From NCBI RefSeq assembly GCF_900090245.1, contig NZ_FMDN01000004.1, positions 297,829-361,828 of the forward strand: 64,000 nucleotides of DNA. Reading direction: 5' to 3'. Positions 42,586 through 56,500 of the stretch are shown here, one piece after another. This stretch comes from Micromonospora halophytica (GTDB taxonomy: Bacteria > Actinomycetota > Actinomycetes > Mycobacteriales > Micromonosporaceae). How positions within the stretch are numbered: position 1 is the first letter of the stretch; the number at the start of each line of letters is the position of its first letter. Below the pieces are notes generated by a model. It did not search any database. It was not told the DNA's origin and was given only the letters and a program-made list of their open reading frames with translations. A program made the position numbers and the translations under genes.

Positions 42586-42813
42586 TACCCCTCAAGTGTC
42601 ATTCTGTTCCGGCGGGACGATCCACGACGGGCGCAGGCAGACCACCGCACTGTTTCGCAGCGGAGTGATGACGGGAAGCTGCCGGCGCGGTCGCGGAATG
42701 ACCGAGGGCAGCGGCTCCAGCGCGGTGACACATTGCTGACAGTCAATGCGACGGCCCGCACCGCCGTGCCTGTGACTGCCCTTCGACCATCGGTGATTCG
42801 TACGAGCATTCGT

Positions 42814-42858
42814 AGGCTAGGGCAGGCGCGCCCGGCCGGGCATACCTCGCCTTGATAG
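42814..42858 (-). promoter_or_regulatory. Cluster regulator box and promoter of methyltransferase copy 2
   Basis: On the minus strand, box CTATCAAGGCGAGGTATG (42841-42858) and -10 TAGCCT (42814-42819), 21 bp apart. The second half site has one change (GTATG). The leader is about 220 bases. Beyond it, 42859-43025 has no gene I can see. Confidence 0.7.
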
Positions 42859-43025
42859 CGGTGACGGACCGGGACACGGCCCCTGACCTCCCACCCGCCG
42901 GGGCGGGTTTGACGCCGGCTGTCGGGCAGCGCCGGATCGGCCCTGGTCATTCACGACTGACGGCAGCGGTGGCGGTCGGCGGGGCGGAACGGGACGCCGG
43001 GCGGAGGTGGCGCCGATGGACGCTG

Positions 43026-43268
43026 CTACGCGGGCCGCGCCGGCGGTGGCGCGATCAGGCGGGCGAGCGCCACCGCGCCGTGCAGCGACTCGAAGGTGAC
43101 GTCCGCTCCCCGCAGTCGACCCGCGCGGTGCAGGGTGGCCGGTCCGGACGCGACCGCCTGAGGCACAGGCAGTGACGCGTCCAGGTCCAGGCCGGTCCAC
43201 TCCGGCCGGCTGGGCCACGAGGTGATCCGGCCTGCCGGGTCGACCGTCGCGGGCATCGCGACCCCCAC
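43026..43268 (-). pseudogene. Remnant of rifN (kanosamine kinase, ROK family)
   Basis: Downstream of rifM, where rifN lies in the rifamycin cluster, one frame reads VGVAMPATVDPAGRITSWPS and continues EWTGLDLDA, typical of the ROK sugar-kinase stretch that follows the ATP site. It then jumps to FESLHGAVALARLI near its stop, like the C-terminal end of RifN-type kinases. Only about 80 residues remain of roughly 300. The N-terminal phosphate-binding loop, the catalytic Asp region and the zinc Cys cluster are absent. It has no ribosome-binding site of its own. I read it as a gene with N-terminal and internal deletions; homology is judged from motifs only. Confidence 0.65.
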
Positions 43269-43299
43269 CGCCCGCGAGGTGGTGCGCCGTCTCCACGCG

Positions 43300-43998
43300 T
43301 CAGCCGGCAGGGACGGCCGGGCAGAGGGCCAGCAGGTCAGCCGGGCGGTGCAGCACCACGTCGGGGCCGCCGGCGAGCAGCTCGCCGACGTCCTCCAGCG
43401 GCGCCCACAGCGCCGCCGCCGAGGCGACGCCGGCGCCCCGGGCGCTGGCCAGGTCGGTCGGCGCGTCACCGACCATGATGGCCCGCTCGGGCGGCACGTC
43501 CAGCAGGTTCAGGGCGTGCCGCACGATGTCGGGGGCCGGCTTGGGGCGGGCAACCTCGTCGGAGCCGATCACGTGGGCGAAGAACGGGAGCAGGCCGAGC
43601 CGGTCGAGCAGGGAGCGTGCGCGAGGCCCGCTCTTGCCGGTGGCGACGGCCAGCCGCAGACCCCGGACCCGCAGGGTCAACAGCAGTTCGAGGATGCCGT
43701 CGAAGACCTGCACCTGGTCGGCGAGTCGGTAGCTCTCGCGGACGAACGGCTCCTCCATCGCCAGCGGCAGGTTCATGATCCGCATGATGTCCGGAAAGTA
43801 GCGACCCAGGTGGCGGCGATACTCTTCGAAGGGCGCCGGGCCGTCGCCGACGACTTCGGCGTACGCGATGGCGAAGGCTTCGCTCATCACCGCGAAGCTG
43901 TCGACGACGACCCCGTCGAGATCGAAGATGACCGCGTGCCTGACCGGCGTCGAGGTGTCGGTCGCCGCAGCTGGCCGGTCGACGATCGGGAATGCCAT
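43300..43998 (-). CDS. rifM: HAD-family phosphatase, AHBA pathway (RifM)
   Basis: A 232-residue protein, the same size as RifM. The ATG at 43998 follows AGAGGTG; an open frame upstream is not coding. HAD motifs are AVIFDLDGVVVDSFAVM (nucleophile Asp), then LAVATGKSGPRARSLLDRLG, the Lys in ARPKPAPDIVRHAL and the acidic pair MVGDAPTDLASARGAG. RifM is required for making 3-amino-5-hydroxybenzoate (AHBA), acting with RifL and RifK on the aminosugar precursor side. It lies 11 bases after rifL in the rifK-L-M unit; the expected next gene rifN is degenerate. Confidence 0.92.
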   Translation of the reverse strand: MAFPIVDRPAAATDTSTPVRHAVIFDLDGVVVDSFAVMSEAFAIAYAEVVGDGPAPFEEYRRHLGRYFPDIMRIMNLPLAMEEPFVRESYRLADQVQVFDGILELLLTLRVRGLRLAVATGKSGPRARSLLDRLGLLPFFAHVIGSDEVARPKPAPDIVRHALNLLDVPPERAIMVGDAPTDLASARGAGVASAAALWAPLEDVGELLAGGPDVVLHRPADLLALCPAVPAG

Positions 43999-44009
43999 GG
44001 AACACCTCT

Positions 44010-45083
44010 CTACCGGTACGCGGGCACCGCCCGCCGGGCGCGCGCCGATCCCGCCGACGCGTAGAAGCTCTCGATCATCCGCACGATGGGCCGGGCCTCG
44101 GCGATGGCGCGGCCACGGGTGCCGGGATCGGCCAGCATCGTGGCGAGCCCGTCCAGTTGCCGGGTGTACTCGACGCCGATCGGCTCGGTCGGCACCACGA
44201 GCCGCGTCGTGGTGCCCTCCCGGGTCACCGTCAGCTCGGATTCCGGCTGACGGTTGGAGCTGAAGCCGAAGGTGCACCTGAGGTCCGCGGCCCCGGCGCT
44301 GCCCTCGACATGGATCGACGACACGTCCCGCGCCTGGTGCGACGCCCAGCAGGCCCGCAGGGAGACCGAGACACCGTCGTCACGCACCAGGAAGCCGCGT
44401 GCCGTGTCCTCCACGTCGGCGACGTGCGCGCGGGGCTGGTCGTCCCGCCACGCCGCGTGCCAGGCGTCGGCATTGACGAAGTCGTCCGAGGTCACGCCGA
44501 TCACCTGGGTGAAGCTGGCCGGGCCGAGCAGGAAGGCCAGCGTGTCGAGCAGGTGCCAGCCGAGGTCGAACAGGGCTCCCCCGCCGGCCTTGTCGCGTCG
44601 GGTGAACCAGCCGCCCGCCGGCACGCCCCGGGCCCGCACCCACCCCAGGTCGACGTGCCGGATGTCGCCGAGATCCGGCAGGACCCGCCGCAGGGCCCCG
44701 ACATCGCCCCGGTACCGGGCGGCGCTGCCGGCCAGCAGCATCCCGCCCCTGCGCTCGGCCATGGCGAGGATGTCCGCCTCGGCCGAGGTCAGGCAGACCG
44801 GCTTCTCGATGAAGACGGAGATGCCGGTGGCGAGCAGGGCGCCCGCCACCTCGACGTGCAGATGGTTGGGGACCGCGACGACGGCCAGGTCGACGTCGCG
44901 CGCGGTGAGCGCGTCCACGGCAGGGTGCGCGGCGACGCCGGTCGCCTCCCGGAACGCCGCGCGCGACGCCGGGTCGGCGTCGACGGCGGCGACCACCTCG
45001 AAGTCCGCATGCTTGCGCAGCAGCGGCAGCCACAGCTCCCGCCCCGCCCAGCCGAGCCCGACCACCGCGACCCGGACGCTCAC
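44010..45083 (-). CDS. rifL: Oxidoreductase of the AHBA pathway (RifL)
   Basis: A 357-residue GFO/IDH/MocA enzyme with a GTG start overlapping the rifK stop (GTGA). It has the NAD(P) motif VAVVGLGWAGRELWLPLL and the active segment ISVFIEKPVCLTSAEAD with EKP. In the rif pathway RifL works with RifK to make the 3-keto/3-amino form of UDP-glucose on the way to kanosamine. The length equals known RifL proteins. It is co-transcribed with rifK and rifM. Confidence 0.93.
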   Translation of the reverse strand: MSVRVAVVGLGWAGRELWLPLLRKHADFEVVAAVDADPASRAAFREATGVAAHPAVDALTARDVDLAVVAVPNHLHVEVAGALLATGISVFIEKPVCLTSAEADILAMAERRGGMLLAGSAARYRGDVGALRRVLPDLGDIRHVDLGWVRARGVPAGGWFTRRDKAGGGALFDLGWHLLDTLAFLLGPASFTQVIGVTSDDFVNADAWHAAWRDDQPRAHVADVEDTARGFLVRDDGVSVSLRACWASHQARDVSSIHVEGSAGAADLRCTFGFSSNRQPESELTVTREGTTTRLVVPTEPIGVEYTRQLDGLATMLADPGTRGRAIAEARPIVRMIESFYASAGSARARRAVPAYR

Positions 45084-46246
45084 AGGGTGGCCAGGACGTC
45101 GGCGACGATCTCGGCCGTCGCGTGCATCTCCTGCTCCCCGGCCAGCAGGACCCGGTGGTGCAGCCAGAGACAGTCCCGACTGATGGCGTCGGTGTGGGGG
45201 CAGCGCTCCGCGATCGCGTCGAGGCTCTCGTCGGGTGCGCCGAACTCCCAGAAGGCGTCGGTGCGGTAGATCGCGCGGAACGCCGCGAAGACGGGCAGGC
45301 CCCTCGCCACGAGCCGATCGACCAGGGCGTTGCGGTCCTCCTCGCTGATCCCGGGGACGCGGAACATCGCCATGTAGTGCGAATTACGGTTGGCGCGCAG
45401 GTCGCCGCCCTGAGGCACCACACCGTCGATCGCCCCCAGCAGCCGGGACAACAGCGTCCAGCGCTCGTCGCGCACCGCGGTCTGCGCGTCGAGGCGACGC
45501 AGCTGCGCCCGCAGCACGGATGCGGAGAACTCGTTGAGACGCATGTTGGACCCGGAGATCCGGTGCAGGTACCGACGGTCGTTGCGCGGTCGGCCACAGC
45601 TGTGCCGCAGGAACGCCGTCTCGTACTTCTCCGTCTCGCCCTCGGGGAAGGTCACGGCGCCGCCCTCGCCCGCGGTCATCAGCTTGCCGTTCTGGAAGCT
45701 GAACGTGGCGATGCTGCCGAGTTCGCCGACGCGTCTGCCCTGCCATTGCGCGCCGTGGGCGTGCGCCGCGTCCTGCAGCAGCGGCACGCCGCTCTCCGCG
45801 GAGATCTTCGCCAGCGCGTCCATGTCCGCCATGAGACCGGCCATGTGCACCGGCATGATCACCTTGGTGCGTGGGGTGACGGCGGCGGCGACCGCGGCGG
45901 GGTCGATGTTGTACGTGTGCGGGTCCACGTCGACCGGGACCGTGACCGCGCCCAGCCGTTGGGCCGCCTGGGAGGAGGAGATGAAGGTGAAGGCCGGCAC
46001 GATGACCTCGGTGCCCGGCCCGACGCCCATGATCTGAAGGGCGAGTTCCAGCGCGTGCGTGCCGTTCGTGACCGCCAGCGCGTGCTCGGCGCCGTGGTGG
46101 TCGGCGAACTCGCGCTCGAACGAGTCCACCTCGTCTCCGCCCATGCGCCACCACTGGCCCTGCTCGAGCGCACGGATCAGGCCGTCACGCTCCGCATCGT
46201 CGTACTGAGGCCACGCGGGGAATTCTGGTGCCTGTCGCACGTCCAT
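45080..46246 (-). CDS. rifK: 3-Amino-5-hydroxybenzoate (AHBA) synthase (RifK)
   Basis: A 388-residue PLP enzyme of the DegT/AHBA_syn family. The Schiff-base lysine is present in IATFSFQNGKLMTAGEGGAV (compare the His in the 3-dehydratase at 32505). Other motifs are AVTNGTHALELALQIMGVGPG and MPVHMAGLMADMDAL. RifK dehydrates and aromatises aminodehydroshikimate to AHBA, the PKS starter, and also acts as a transaminase with RifL. Its gene is the diagnostic marker of ansamycin clusters. The promoter lies within the 3' end of rifI. Confidence 0.96.
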   Translation of the reverse strand: MDVRQAPEFPAWPQYDDAERDGLIRALEQGQWWRMGGDEVDSFEREFADHHGAEHALAVTNGTHALELALQIMGVGPGTEVIVPAFTFISSSQAAQRLGAVTVPVDVDPHTYNIDPAAVAAAVTPRTKVIMPVHMAGLMADMDALAKISAESGVPLLQDAAHAHGAQWQGRRVGELGSIATFSFQNGKLMTAGEGGAVTFPEGETEKYETAFLRHSCGRPRNDRRYLHRISGSNMRLNEFSASVLRAQLRRLDAQTAVRDERWTLLSRLLGAIDGVVPQGGDLRANRNSHYMAMFRVPGISEEDRNALVDRLVARGLPVFAAFRAIYRTDAFWEFGAPDESLDAIAERCPHTDAISRDCLWLHHRVLLAGEQEMHATAEIVADVLATL

Positions 46247-46340
46247 GTCTCTCCGAATTATCCGTAGGGGTCCGGCTGAGGAAAAGCGTGAACGGCAGTG
46301 TGTGCGGAATTGCGATTCCAGCCTCCGCGTCAGGCTATGT

Positions 46341-49511
<3,171 letters not shown>

Positions 49512-49515
<4 letters not shown>

Positions 49516-49676
49516 GGCGCCTTCTTCGGTGCGTCCTGCGCGCTCCGGCGGGTGGGGTCCACGGCCTGCGTCAGGGTCACGCCGCCGTAGAAGGCCCACA
49601 CGAACCGGGCGTACTCCTCGAAGCAGATCCGCCAGAAGTTGACGAACCCTGCGAACGGACGGTCCTCGTTCTCCAT
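49512..49676 (-). CDS. 54-residue protein of unknown function between rifF and rifG
   Basis: ATG at 49676 with AAAGGGAG 5 bases before it; the TGA overlaps the rifG start. The protein begins MENEDRPFAGFVNFWRICFE and continues EYARFVWAFYGGVTLTQAVD, then a basic tail PTRRSAQDAPKKAP. The first 40 residues are rich in aromatic residues (Phe, Trp, Tyr) and could form an amphipathic or membrane-binding helix. Good translation signals and coupling to rifG indicate a real gene. It matches no family I know. It may be a helper of the amide synthase or PKS. Confidence 0.65.
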
Positions 49677-49709
49677 CGTCTCCCTTTCTGGTGCCGACCG
49701 AACGCGAGC

Positions 49710-50486
49710 TCAGTCGAGATCGCCGGAGAGGATGCGGGACAGCAGCATCCGGTGCTCGGCGTCGTCGGTGATCGTGCGCACCTGTTCACGGCCGTTCCGG
49801 ACGGTCAGGTGCCGGCGCTGTCGCAGGAACACCTGACCGTTCTCGACGGCCCGGCCGCACAGGACCTCCCGGGTGTCGTCCCGCCCCGGGTCCGACAGAA
49901 TCTCCCGCAGGTTGTCCTCCAGCTCCTTCCAGTCGCCGAACTGGCGGGGCTTCGTCGTGAAGGTGTAGACGACCCCCCACCGGGTGGCCACTCCCCTTCG
50001 TTGCAGCGCGAACCCCGACGCCTGCTCGACCAGGCGGAACTGGCTGCCGTACTGCGCCTGCACCGTGTCGCAGAGCCGCAGCGGCTCGACGTAGGTCGGG
50101 CCCGGGTAGCCGACGTCCACCAGCCACTCGTCGCCGCCCAGGGTGACCCGGTTGAACATGTGCTCGATGTCGGTCCCGAGCCCGGCCCGGCCTTCGGCGG
50201 TGCTGCCCGCCAGCAGCGTGACGTCGTAGCCCAGTTCGCCGAGGAGCCGGTGGAACAGCCGGTTCAGGTGGTAGCAGGCGCCGCCGCGCCCGTCGACGAC
50301 GCTGCGCTGGAACACCGCGTCCTCGTCGAGGTCGACCACGTCCGTTCCATCGCCGATGCCGTAGGCGAGACTGCTGTACGGAATCGCCATGAGATGCCTC
50401 TTGTGCAGCGTCCGCAACGCGTCGACGCTCACACCGGTCTGTCGCCCGCAGCCGATTCTGCGCAGATAGACGTCCACGTCGAACAT
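49710..50486 (-). CDS. rifF: Amide synthase releasing the polyketide (RifF)
   Basis: A 258-residue arylamine N-acetyltransferase-fold protein. The ATG at 50486 (GGGTGAGG before it) gives the normal RifF length. The catalytic triad is visible: Cys in VVDGRGGACYHLNRLFHRLL, His in IEHMFNRVTLGG and Asp in EWLVDVGYPGPTY. RifF takes the linear chain from the last carrier protein and closes the macrolactam through the AHBA nitrogen. It replaces a thioesterase, in agreement with the PKS ending in a bare ACP 15 bases upstream. Confidence 0.95.
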   Translation of the reverse strand: MFDVDVYLRRIGCGRQTGVSVDALRTLHKRHLMAIPYSSLAYGIGDGTDVVDLDEDAVFQRSVVDGRGGACYHLNRLFHRLLGELGYDVTLLAGSTAEGRAGLGTDIEHMFNRVTLGGDEWLVDVGYPGPTYVEPLRLCDTVQAQYGSQFRLVEQASGFALQRRGVATRWGVVYTFTTKPRQFGDWKELEDNLREILSDPGRDDTREVLCGRAVENGQVFLRQRRHLTVRNGREQVRTITDDAEHRMLLSRILSGDLD

Positions 50487-50500
50487 GTCCTCACCCTCTT

Positions 50501-53500
50501 TCAGACGGAGATCGCCACCGGGGTGACGGCCTGGTCGCTGCAGATCAGCTCGTACAGGTGATTGGCGATCATTTCTGGCGTCGGATGGGCGAAGACGAGG
50601 TTGGCCGCGATCTTGCGGTCGGTGATGTCCCGCAGTCGGTTGCGCAGTTCGATGGCGGTGAGGGAGTCGAAGCCGATCTCGAACAGTCCCTGGTCCGCCT
50701 CGACGTGGTGGGTCGCGCTGTGGCCGAGGACCGAGGCCACCTGAGCCCGTACCAGGTCGAGCAGGATCCTGACCTGCTCGGTGGCCGGCAGTCCCGCCAA
50801 CCGCTCGGAGAGCCGCCCGGGCTCGTGGCCGGCCGAGGTGTGCGCCTGCTGCCGGCCCACCCGGACCAGGCGACGCAGCATGTGCGGCACCGCGCCGCCC
50901 GCCGCCGCGTCGGCGCGGACCCCGCGCAGGTCCAGCTTCGCGGGCACCAGCAGCGTCCTGCCGGAGCCGACGGCGGCGTCGAAGAGTTCCATGCCTTCCG
51001 CAGGGGTCAGCGCCAGGAGTCCGCCACGCCGGTTCATCCGGGACCTGGCGAGGTCGTCGGTGCCGGCCGCCATGCCGCGGGTCTGCTCCCACAGGCCCCA
51101 CGCCAGCGACAGCCCCGGCAGGCCCAGCGACCGGCGGTGAGCCATCAACCCGTCCAGGAACGCGTTCGCCGCCGCGTAACTGCCGCTGCCGGCGCCCATG
51201 AACACCGCCGACACCGACGAGTAGACGACGAACGCGTCGAGGGGCAGCTCACGGGTCAACTCGTCGAGGTGCCGCACCGCGTCCACCTTCGGCGCGAACA
51301 CCTCCGCCAGCCGGTCCGGGGTCACCGTCCCGATCACCCCGGCGTCCGCGACGCCGGCCGTGTGCACGACGGCGGTCGGGCGGTGCCGCGCCAGCAGATC
51401 CGCCACCTGATCCCGGTCGGACATGTCGCAGGCCACCACCGACACGTCGGCACCCTGCCCGGTGAGTTCGGCGAGGAGAGCCGACGCGCCCTCGGCGTCC
51501 GGACCGCGCCTGCTGGCCAGCACCAGCCGCCGCACGCCGTGCCGGGCGACCAGGTGCCGGGCCGCGAGGCCGCCCAACGCCCCGGTGCCACCGGTGATCA
51601 GCACCGTCCCGTCGGGACCGAACACCTCCCCGGCGGCCGGGACTGAAGCGGCGACACGGGCCAGCCGCGGCACCGACAGCGCCCCGTCGCGGACCGCGAC
51701 CTGCGGCTCACCGGAAGCCAGCACAGCGCCCAGCACGGACTCCGCTCCGTCGCCGGAACGCGGATCGAGGTCGACCAGAACGATCCGGTCGGGGTTCTCC
51801 GCCTGGGCGGCACGGACCAGGCCCCACACCGCCGCACCGGCGGGATCGGTCACCACGCCGTCACCGGCGGGCACCGCGCCCCGCGTCGCGATCATCAACC
51901 GCGACTCCTCGAACCCGCCCCCGTCCAGCCAGCACTGGACCACGTCCAGCACCCCGCTGGTGCGCTCCAGCACGTCACCGCCGCCGACGGCTTCCATGAC
52001 CACCGCCGCCGGAGCGCCCGCCGTCCCCGACAGCACGTCGTCGGCGAGGGTCGCCACCTGTTCCGCATCCGCGACGAGCAGCCAGGACGGCGCGGGCTCC
52101 GCCCGAGCCGGGCGCGACCCGACCCACTCCACCTCGAACAACGAGTCGGTGAGCACGGTTGCTGCCGCCGCGGCGTCCAACTGCTCCCGGGACACCGGCC
52201 GACCCACCAGCGACTCCATCGTCACGACCGGGCCGCCGGCCTCATCCACGGCTTCGAGCGCCATCGCGTCGGGATCGGGGCTCGTGACCCGCACTCGCAG
52301 CACCGCGGCGCCCGCCGCGTGCAGTCGCAGCCCGTTCCACGCGAACGGCAGCGACAGCTCCCGCTTGCCAGACCCGTCGGCGGACGCGCCGAGCAGGGTC
52401 GAGTGCAGGGCCGCGTCCAGCAACGCGGGGTGGATGCCGAACCTGCCGGCCTCCTCCCGGTGCTCCTCACCGAGCGCGACTTCGGCGAAGAGTTCCTCGT
52501 CGCGCCGCCACACCGCCCGGACCGCCTGGAACGTGGGCCCGTACCCGTAACCCACCTGCGCGAGCCGCCGGTAGCCGTCACTGATGTCCAGCGGCTGCGC
52601 GCCGGGGGGCGGCCAGGCGGTGAAGTCGAAGCCGCCGCCGCTGCGCCCCAGTTCCACCGGGACCGCGAGCACACCGGTGGCGTGCCGGACCCACCTGTCC
52701 GCGCCGACGTCACCGGCGGCGTCCTCCCGTTGGGAGAAGACCTCGACGGTACGTGAGCCGTCGTCACCCGGCCCGCTGAGTGCGACCTGCACGCGTACCC
52801 CACCGTGCCGGGGCACCACCAGCGGCGCCTCGATCACGAGTTCGTCGACCACGGAGCATCCGGCTTCGTCCCCGGCGCGCACCGCCAACTCGGCCAACCC
52901 GGCGCCGGGAACGACGACGACGTCCCTGACCGCGTGGTCGGCCAGCCAGGGGTGGGACCTCAGGGACAGGCGCGAGGTGAACACGAGACCGTCGGACTGC
53001 GGCAGGTGCACGACCGCGCCGAGCATCGGGTGGTCGGCCCCGGCCAGGCCCAACGAGGCGGCGTCGGTGGCGGGCTCGGCCGCGTGGAGCCAGTAGTGCT
53101 GGTGGTCGAAGGCGTACGTCGGCAGATCCACCCGCCCGGTCGGGGTCGGCAGGACGGCGCTCCAGTCCACCGCGACGCCACGGACGAACAGCTCGGCCAT
53201 GGAGGTGAGCAGCCGGGGCAGCCCGCCATCGTCACGCCGCAGCGACCCGACGACCACCGCATCGGTGTCGTCGGCACTCTCCGTGATCGGCTGGACCAGC
53301 ACCGGGTGAGCGCTGACCTCGACGAACACCTTGTGCCCCTGGTCGATCAGATCCGCCAGGGCGGTGCCGAAACCCACCTGCTGGCGCAGGTTGCGGAACC
53401 AGTACCCACCGTCGACGACCCCGGCGCCCTGGATCCACTCACCGGTCACGGTCGAGAAGAACGGCACCAGTGGCGCCTGCGCACCGATCCCGACCAGCGC

Positions 53501-56500
53501 TGCCGCGAGGGTCTCCCGGACGCGTTCCACATGCCGGGTGTGCGAGGCGTAGTCCACCGCGATCCGCCGCACCCGGACGCCGTCAGCCGACAACGCCTCC
53601 ACCGCCTCGTCCAACGCCTCGGCGTCGCCGGCGATCACCACCGAACCGGGCCCGTTGACCGCGGCCACCTCGACGCGTCCGGCCCACCGCGCCAGCCGTC
53701 CGGCGACCTCGTTCTCACCGAGTGAGACCGAGGCCATGCCACCGCGCCCGGACAGTTCCGTGGCGATGGCCCTGCTGCGCAACGCCACCACCCGGGCCGC
53801 GTCCTCCAGCGACAACGCACCCGCCACACACGCCGCGGCGATCTCCCCTTGGGAGTGACCGAGGACCGCGTCAGGAACCACACCGACCGAGGCCCACACC
53901 GCCGCCAGTCCCATCATGACCGCGAAGCTCGCGGGCTGGAGCACGTCGACCCGTTCCATCAGCTCGGGATCGCACTCACCCCGCAGCACGTCCACCAGAG
54001 ACCAGCCGACCCACGGCTCCAACGCCGAGGCGCACTCGAAGATCCGCTCGGCGAAGACCGGAGACGACTCCAGCAGCTCCCGCCCCATGCCGACCCACTG
54101 CGCGCCCTGGCCCGGAAACACCCAGACCAGCTTCCCCGGCAGGCCCGAGGCGGCCGTCCTGCCCACCACCACGCCGGGCGCGTCCTCGCCCTGAGCCAGC
54201 GCCCGCAGGTTGGCCAGCGCCTCCACCCGGGACCCCGCCACCACGACGGCCCGCTCGGCGAACACGGCCCGCCCGGAGACCAGCGCCCGGGCCAGGTCCG
54301 CCGGCGACACCTCGTCGGAGCCCTCGACCAACTTCGCCAGCCGTCGGGCCTGCCCGGTCAGCGACGCAGCGCTGCGCGCCGACAGCACCATCGGCACCAC
54401 GACGTCCGGCGACGGCGCGGAGACGAGCTGCGTCTTTTCGACCGGCGCCTCCTCGATGATCAGATGCGCGTTCGTCCCGCTGATCCCGAACGACGACACA
54501 CCCGCTCGACGCGGACGGCCGTTCCGCGGCCACTCACGCGCCTCCGTCAGCAGCTCCACCGCGCCTGCGGACCAGTCGACCTGGGTCGTGGGCGCGTCCA
54601 CGTGCAGGGTCGGGGGAAGGACGTCGTGCCGCAGCGCCTGCACCATCTTGATGACACCGGCGACGCCCGCCGCCGACTGCGCGTGACCGATGTTCGACTT
54701 GATCGAGCCGAGCCACAGCGGGTTGCCGGGCTCCCGCTCCTGCCCGTAGGTGGTCAGCAGAGCCTGCACCTCAATGGGGTCGCCCAGCGCCGTCCCGGTG
54801 CCGTGTCCCTCCACCACGTCCACGTCGGACGGGTGCAGCCCGGCGCTCGCCAGGGCACGGCGGATCACCCGCTGCTGCGACGGCCCGTTCGGCGCGGTCA
54901 GACCGTTGGAGGCGCCGTCCTGGTTCACCGCGCTGCCCCGCAGCACGGCCAACACCCGGTGACCCCGCTCCCGCGCCACCGACAACCGCTCCAGGACCAC
55001 CACGCCGGCGCCCTCGGCCCAGCCGGTGCCGTCCGCGCCGTCCGCGTACGCCTTGCACCGCCCGTCCCCGGCCAGGCCACGCTGCCGGGAGAACGCCACG
55101 AAAGTGCCCGGCGTCGCCATCACGGTCGCGCCGCCGGCCAGCGCCATCGAGCACTCGCCCTGCCGCAGCGCCTGCGCGCCAAGGTGCATCGCCACCAGGG
55201 AGGACGAGCACGCCGTGTCGATGGTGATCGCCGGCCCCTCGAACCCGAACACGTACGACACCCGGCCGGACGCCACGCTCGATGCTCCGGCCGTGCTCGC
55301 GAAGCCCTCCAGTTCGGGCGTGGACACGCCCATCCCGTAGCCCTGCGCGGACACCCCGGTGAAGACGCCGACGTCGCTGCCCTTCAGCGAGGTCGGGTCG
55401 ATGCCGGCGCCCTCCAGGGCCTCCCAGGACACCTCCAGCAGCAGTCGCTGCTGCGGGTCCATGGCCAACGCCTCACGCGGCGAGATCCCGAAGAACCCGG
55501 CGTCGAACAGCGCCGCGTCCTGCAGGAAGCCGCCCTGGCTCGTGGTCGACGTGCCCCGGTTGTCGGGGTCCGGGTCGAAGAGGTCCGCCAGGTCCCAGCC
55601 GCGGTCGTCCGGGAAGGGCGACACGCCCTCGCGGCCTTCGCACACCAGCCGCCACAGGTCGTCCGGGTTCGCCACGCCGCCGGGCAACCGACAGGCCATG
55701 CCCACGATGGCGATCGGCTCCTCCGGGTCCGCCACCGCGACGACCGCCGCCGGCGTGCCGGCCACCGTGTCGCCCAGGTCGTCACGTAGATAGCGCGCCA
55801 GGGCGATCGGACTGGGGTAGTCGAAGACCAGCGTCGCGGGCAACGTCAGGCCGGTCGCCTCGCGTATCCGGTTGCGCAGCTCGACCGAGGTCAACGAGTC
55901 GAATCCGGCGTCCTTGAACGCCGTGTCCGGACGCACGGCGTCCGCGCCGGCGTGCCCGAGCACGAGCGCGACCTGACCGCGTACCAGGTCCAGCAGGAGC
56001 GCCTCCTGCTCGGCCGGCGCGAGACCGGCCAGCCGGCGGGCCAGCCCACGATCCTCGGCGGACGCGGCGCGCGCCTGCTGTCGGGTCGGCCGGACCAGAC
56101 CGCGCAGCAGGTACGGCACGTTCGAGCGGACCGCCCGGAGGTCCAGCTTGACCGGGACGAGGAGTGCCTGCCCCGAGCCGACGGCGGCGTCGAAGAGTTC
56201 CATGCCCTCGGCGGGCGTTATCGCCAGGACACCGCCGCGGCTCGCCCGGGCCTGGTCGGCGCCGCCCAGGTGAGCGGTCATGCCGTCGGCCTGCTCCCAC
56301 AGGCCCCACGCCAGCGACACGGCCGGCAGACCGGCTGCCCGACGTCGGGCGACCGCCGCGTCCAGGAAGGCGTTCGCCGCCGCGTAGTTGCCCTGACCGG
56401 CCGATCCGAACACACCGGACGCGGACGAGAACACCACGAACGCTTCGAGGTCCATGTCCCGGGTGAGTTCGTCCAGGTGTCGCACCGCGTCGACCTTCGG

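Noticed and set aside
53849..55789. Long plus-strand frames opposite the PKS (also 50558-51646, 58694-60232, 61956-63386)
   Set aside because: Antisense shadows of repetitive, GC-rich PKS domains; composition is His/Arg/Gln-rich and there are no start signals.
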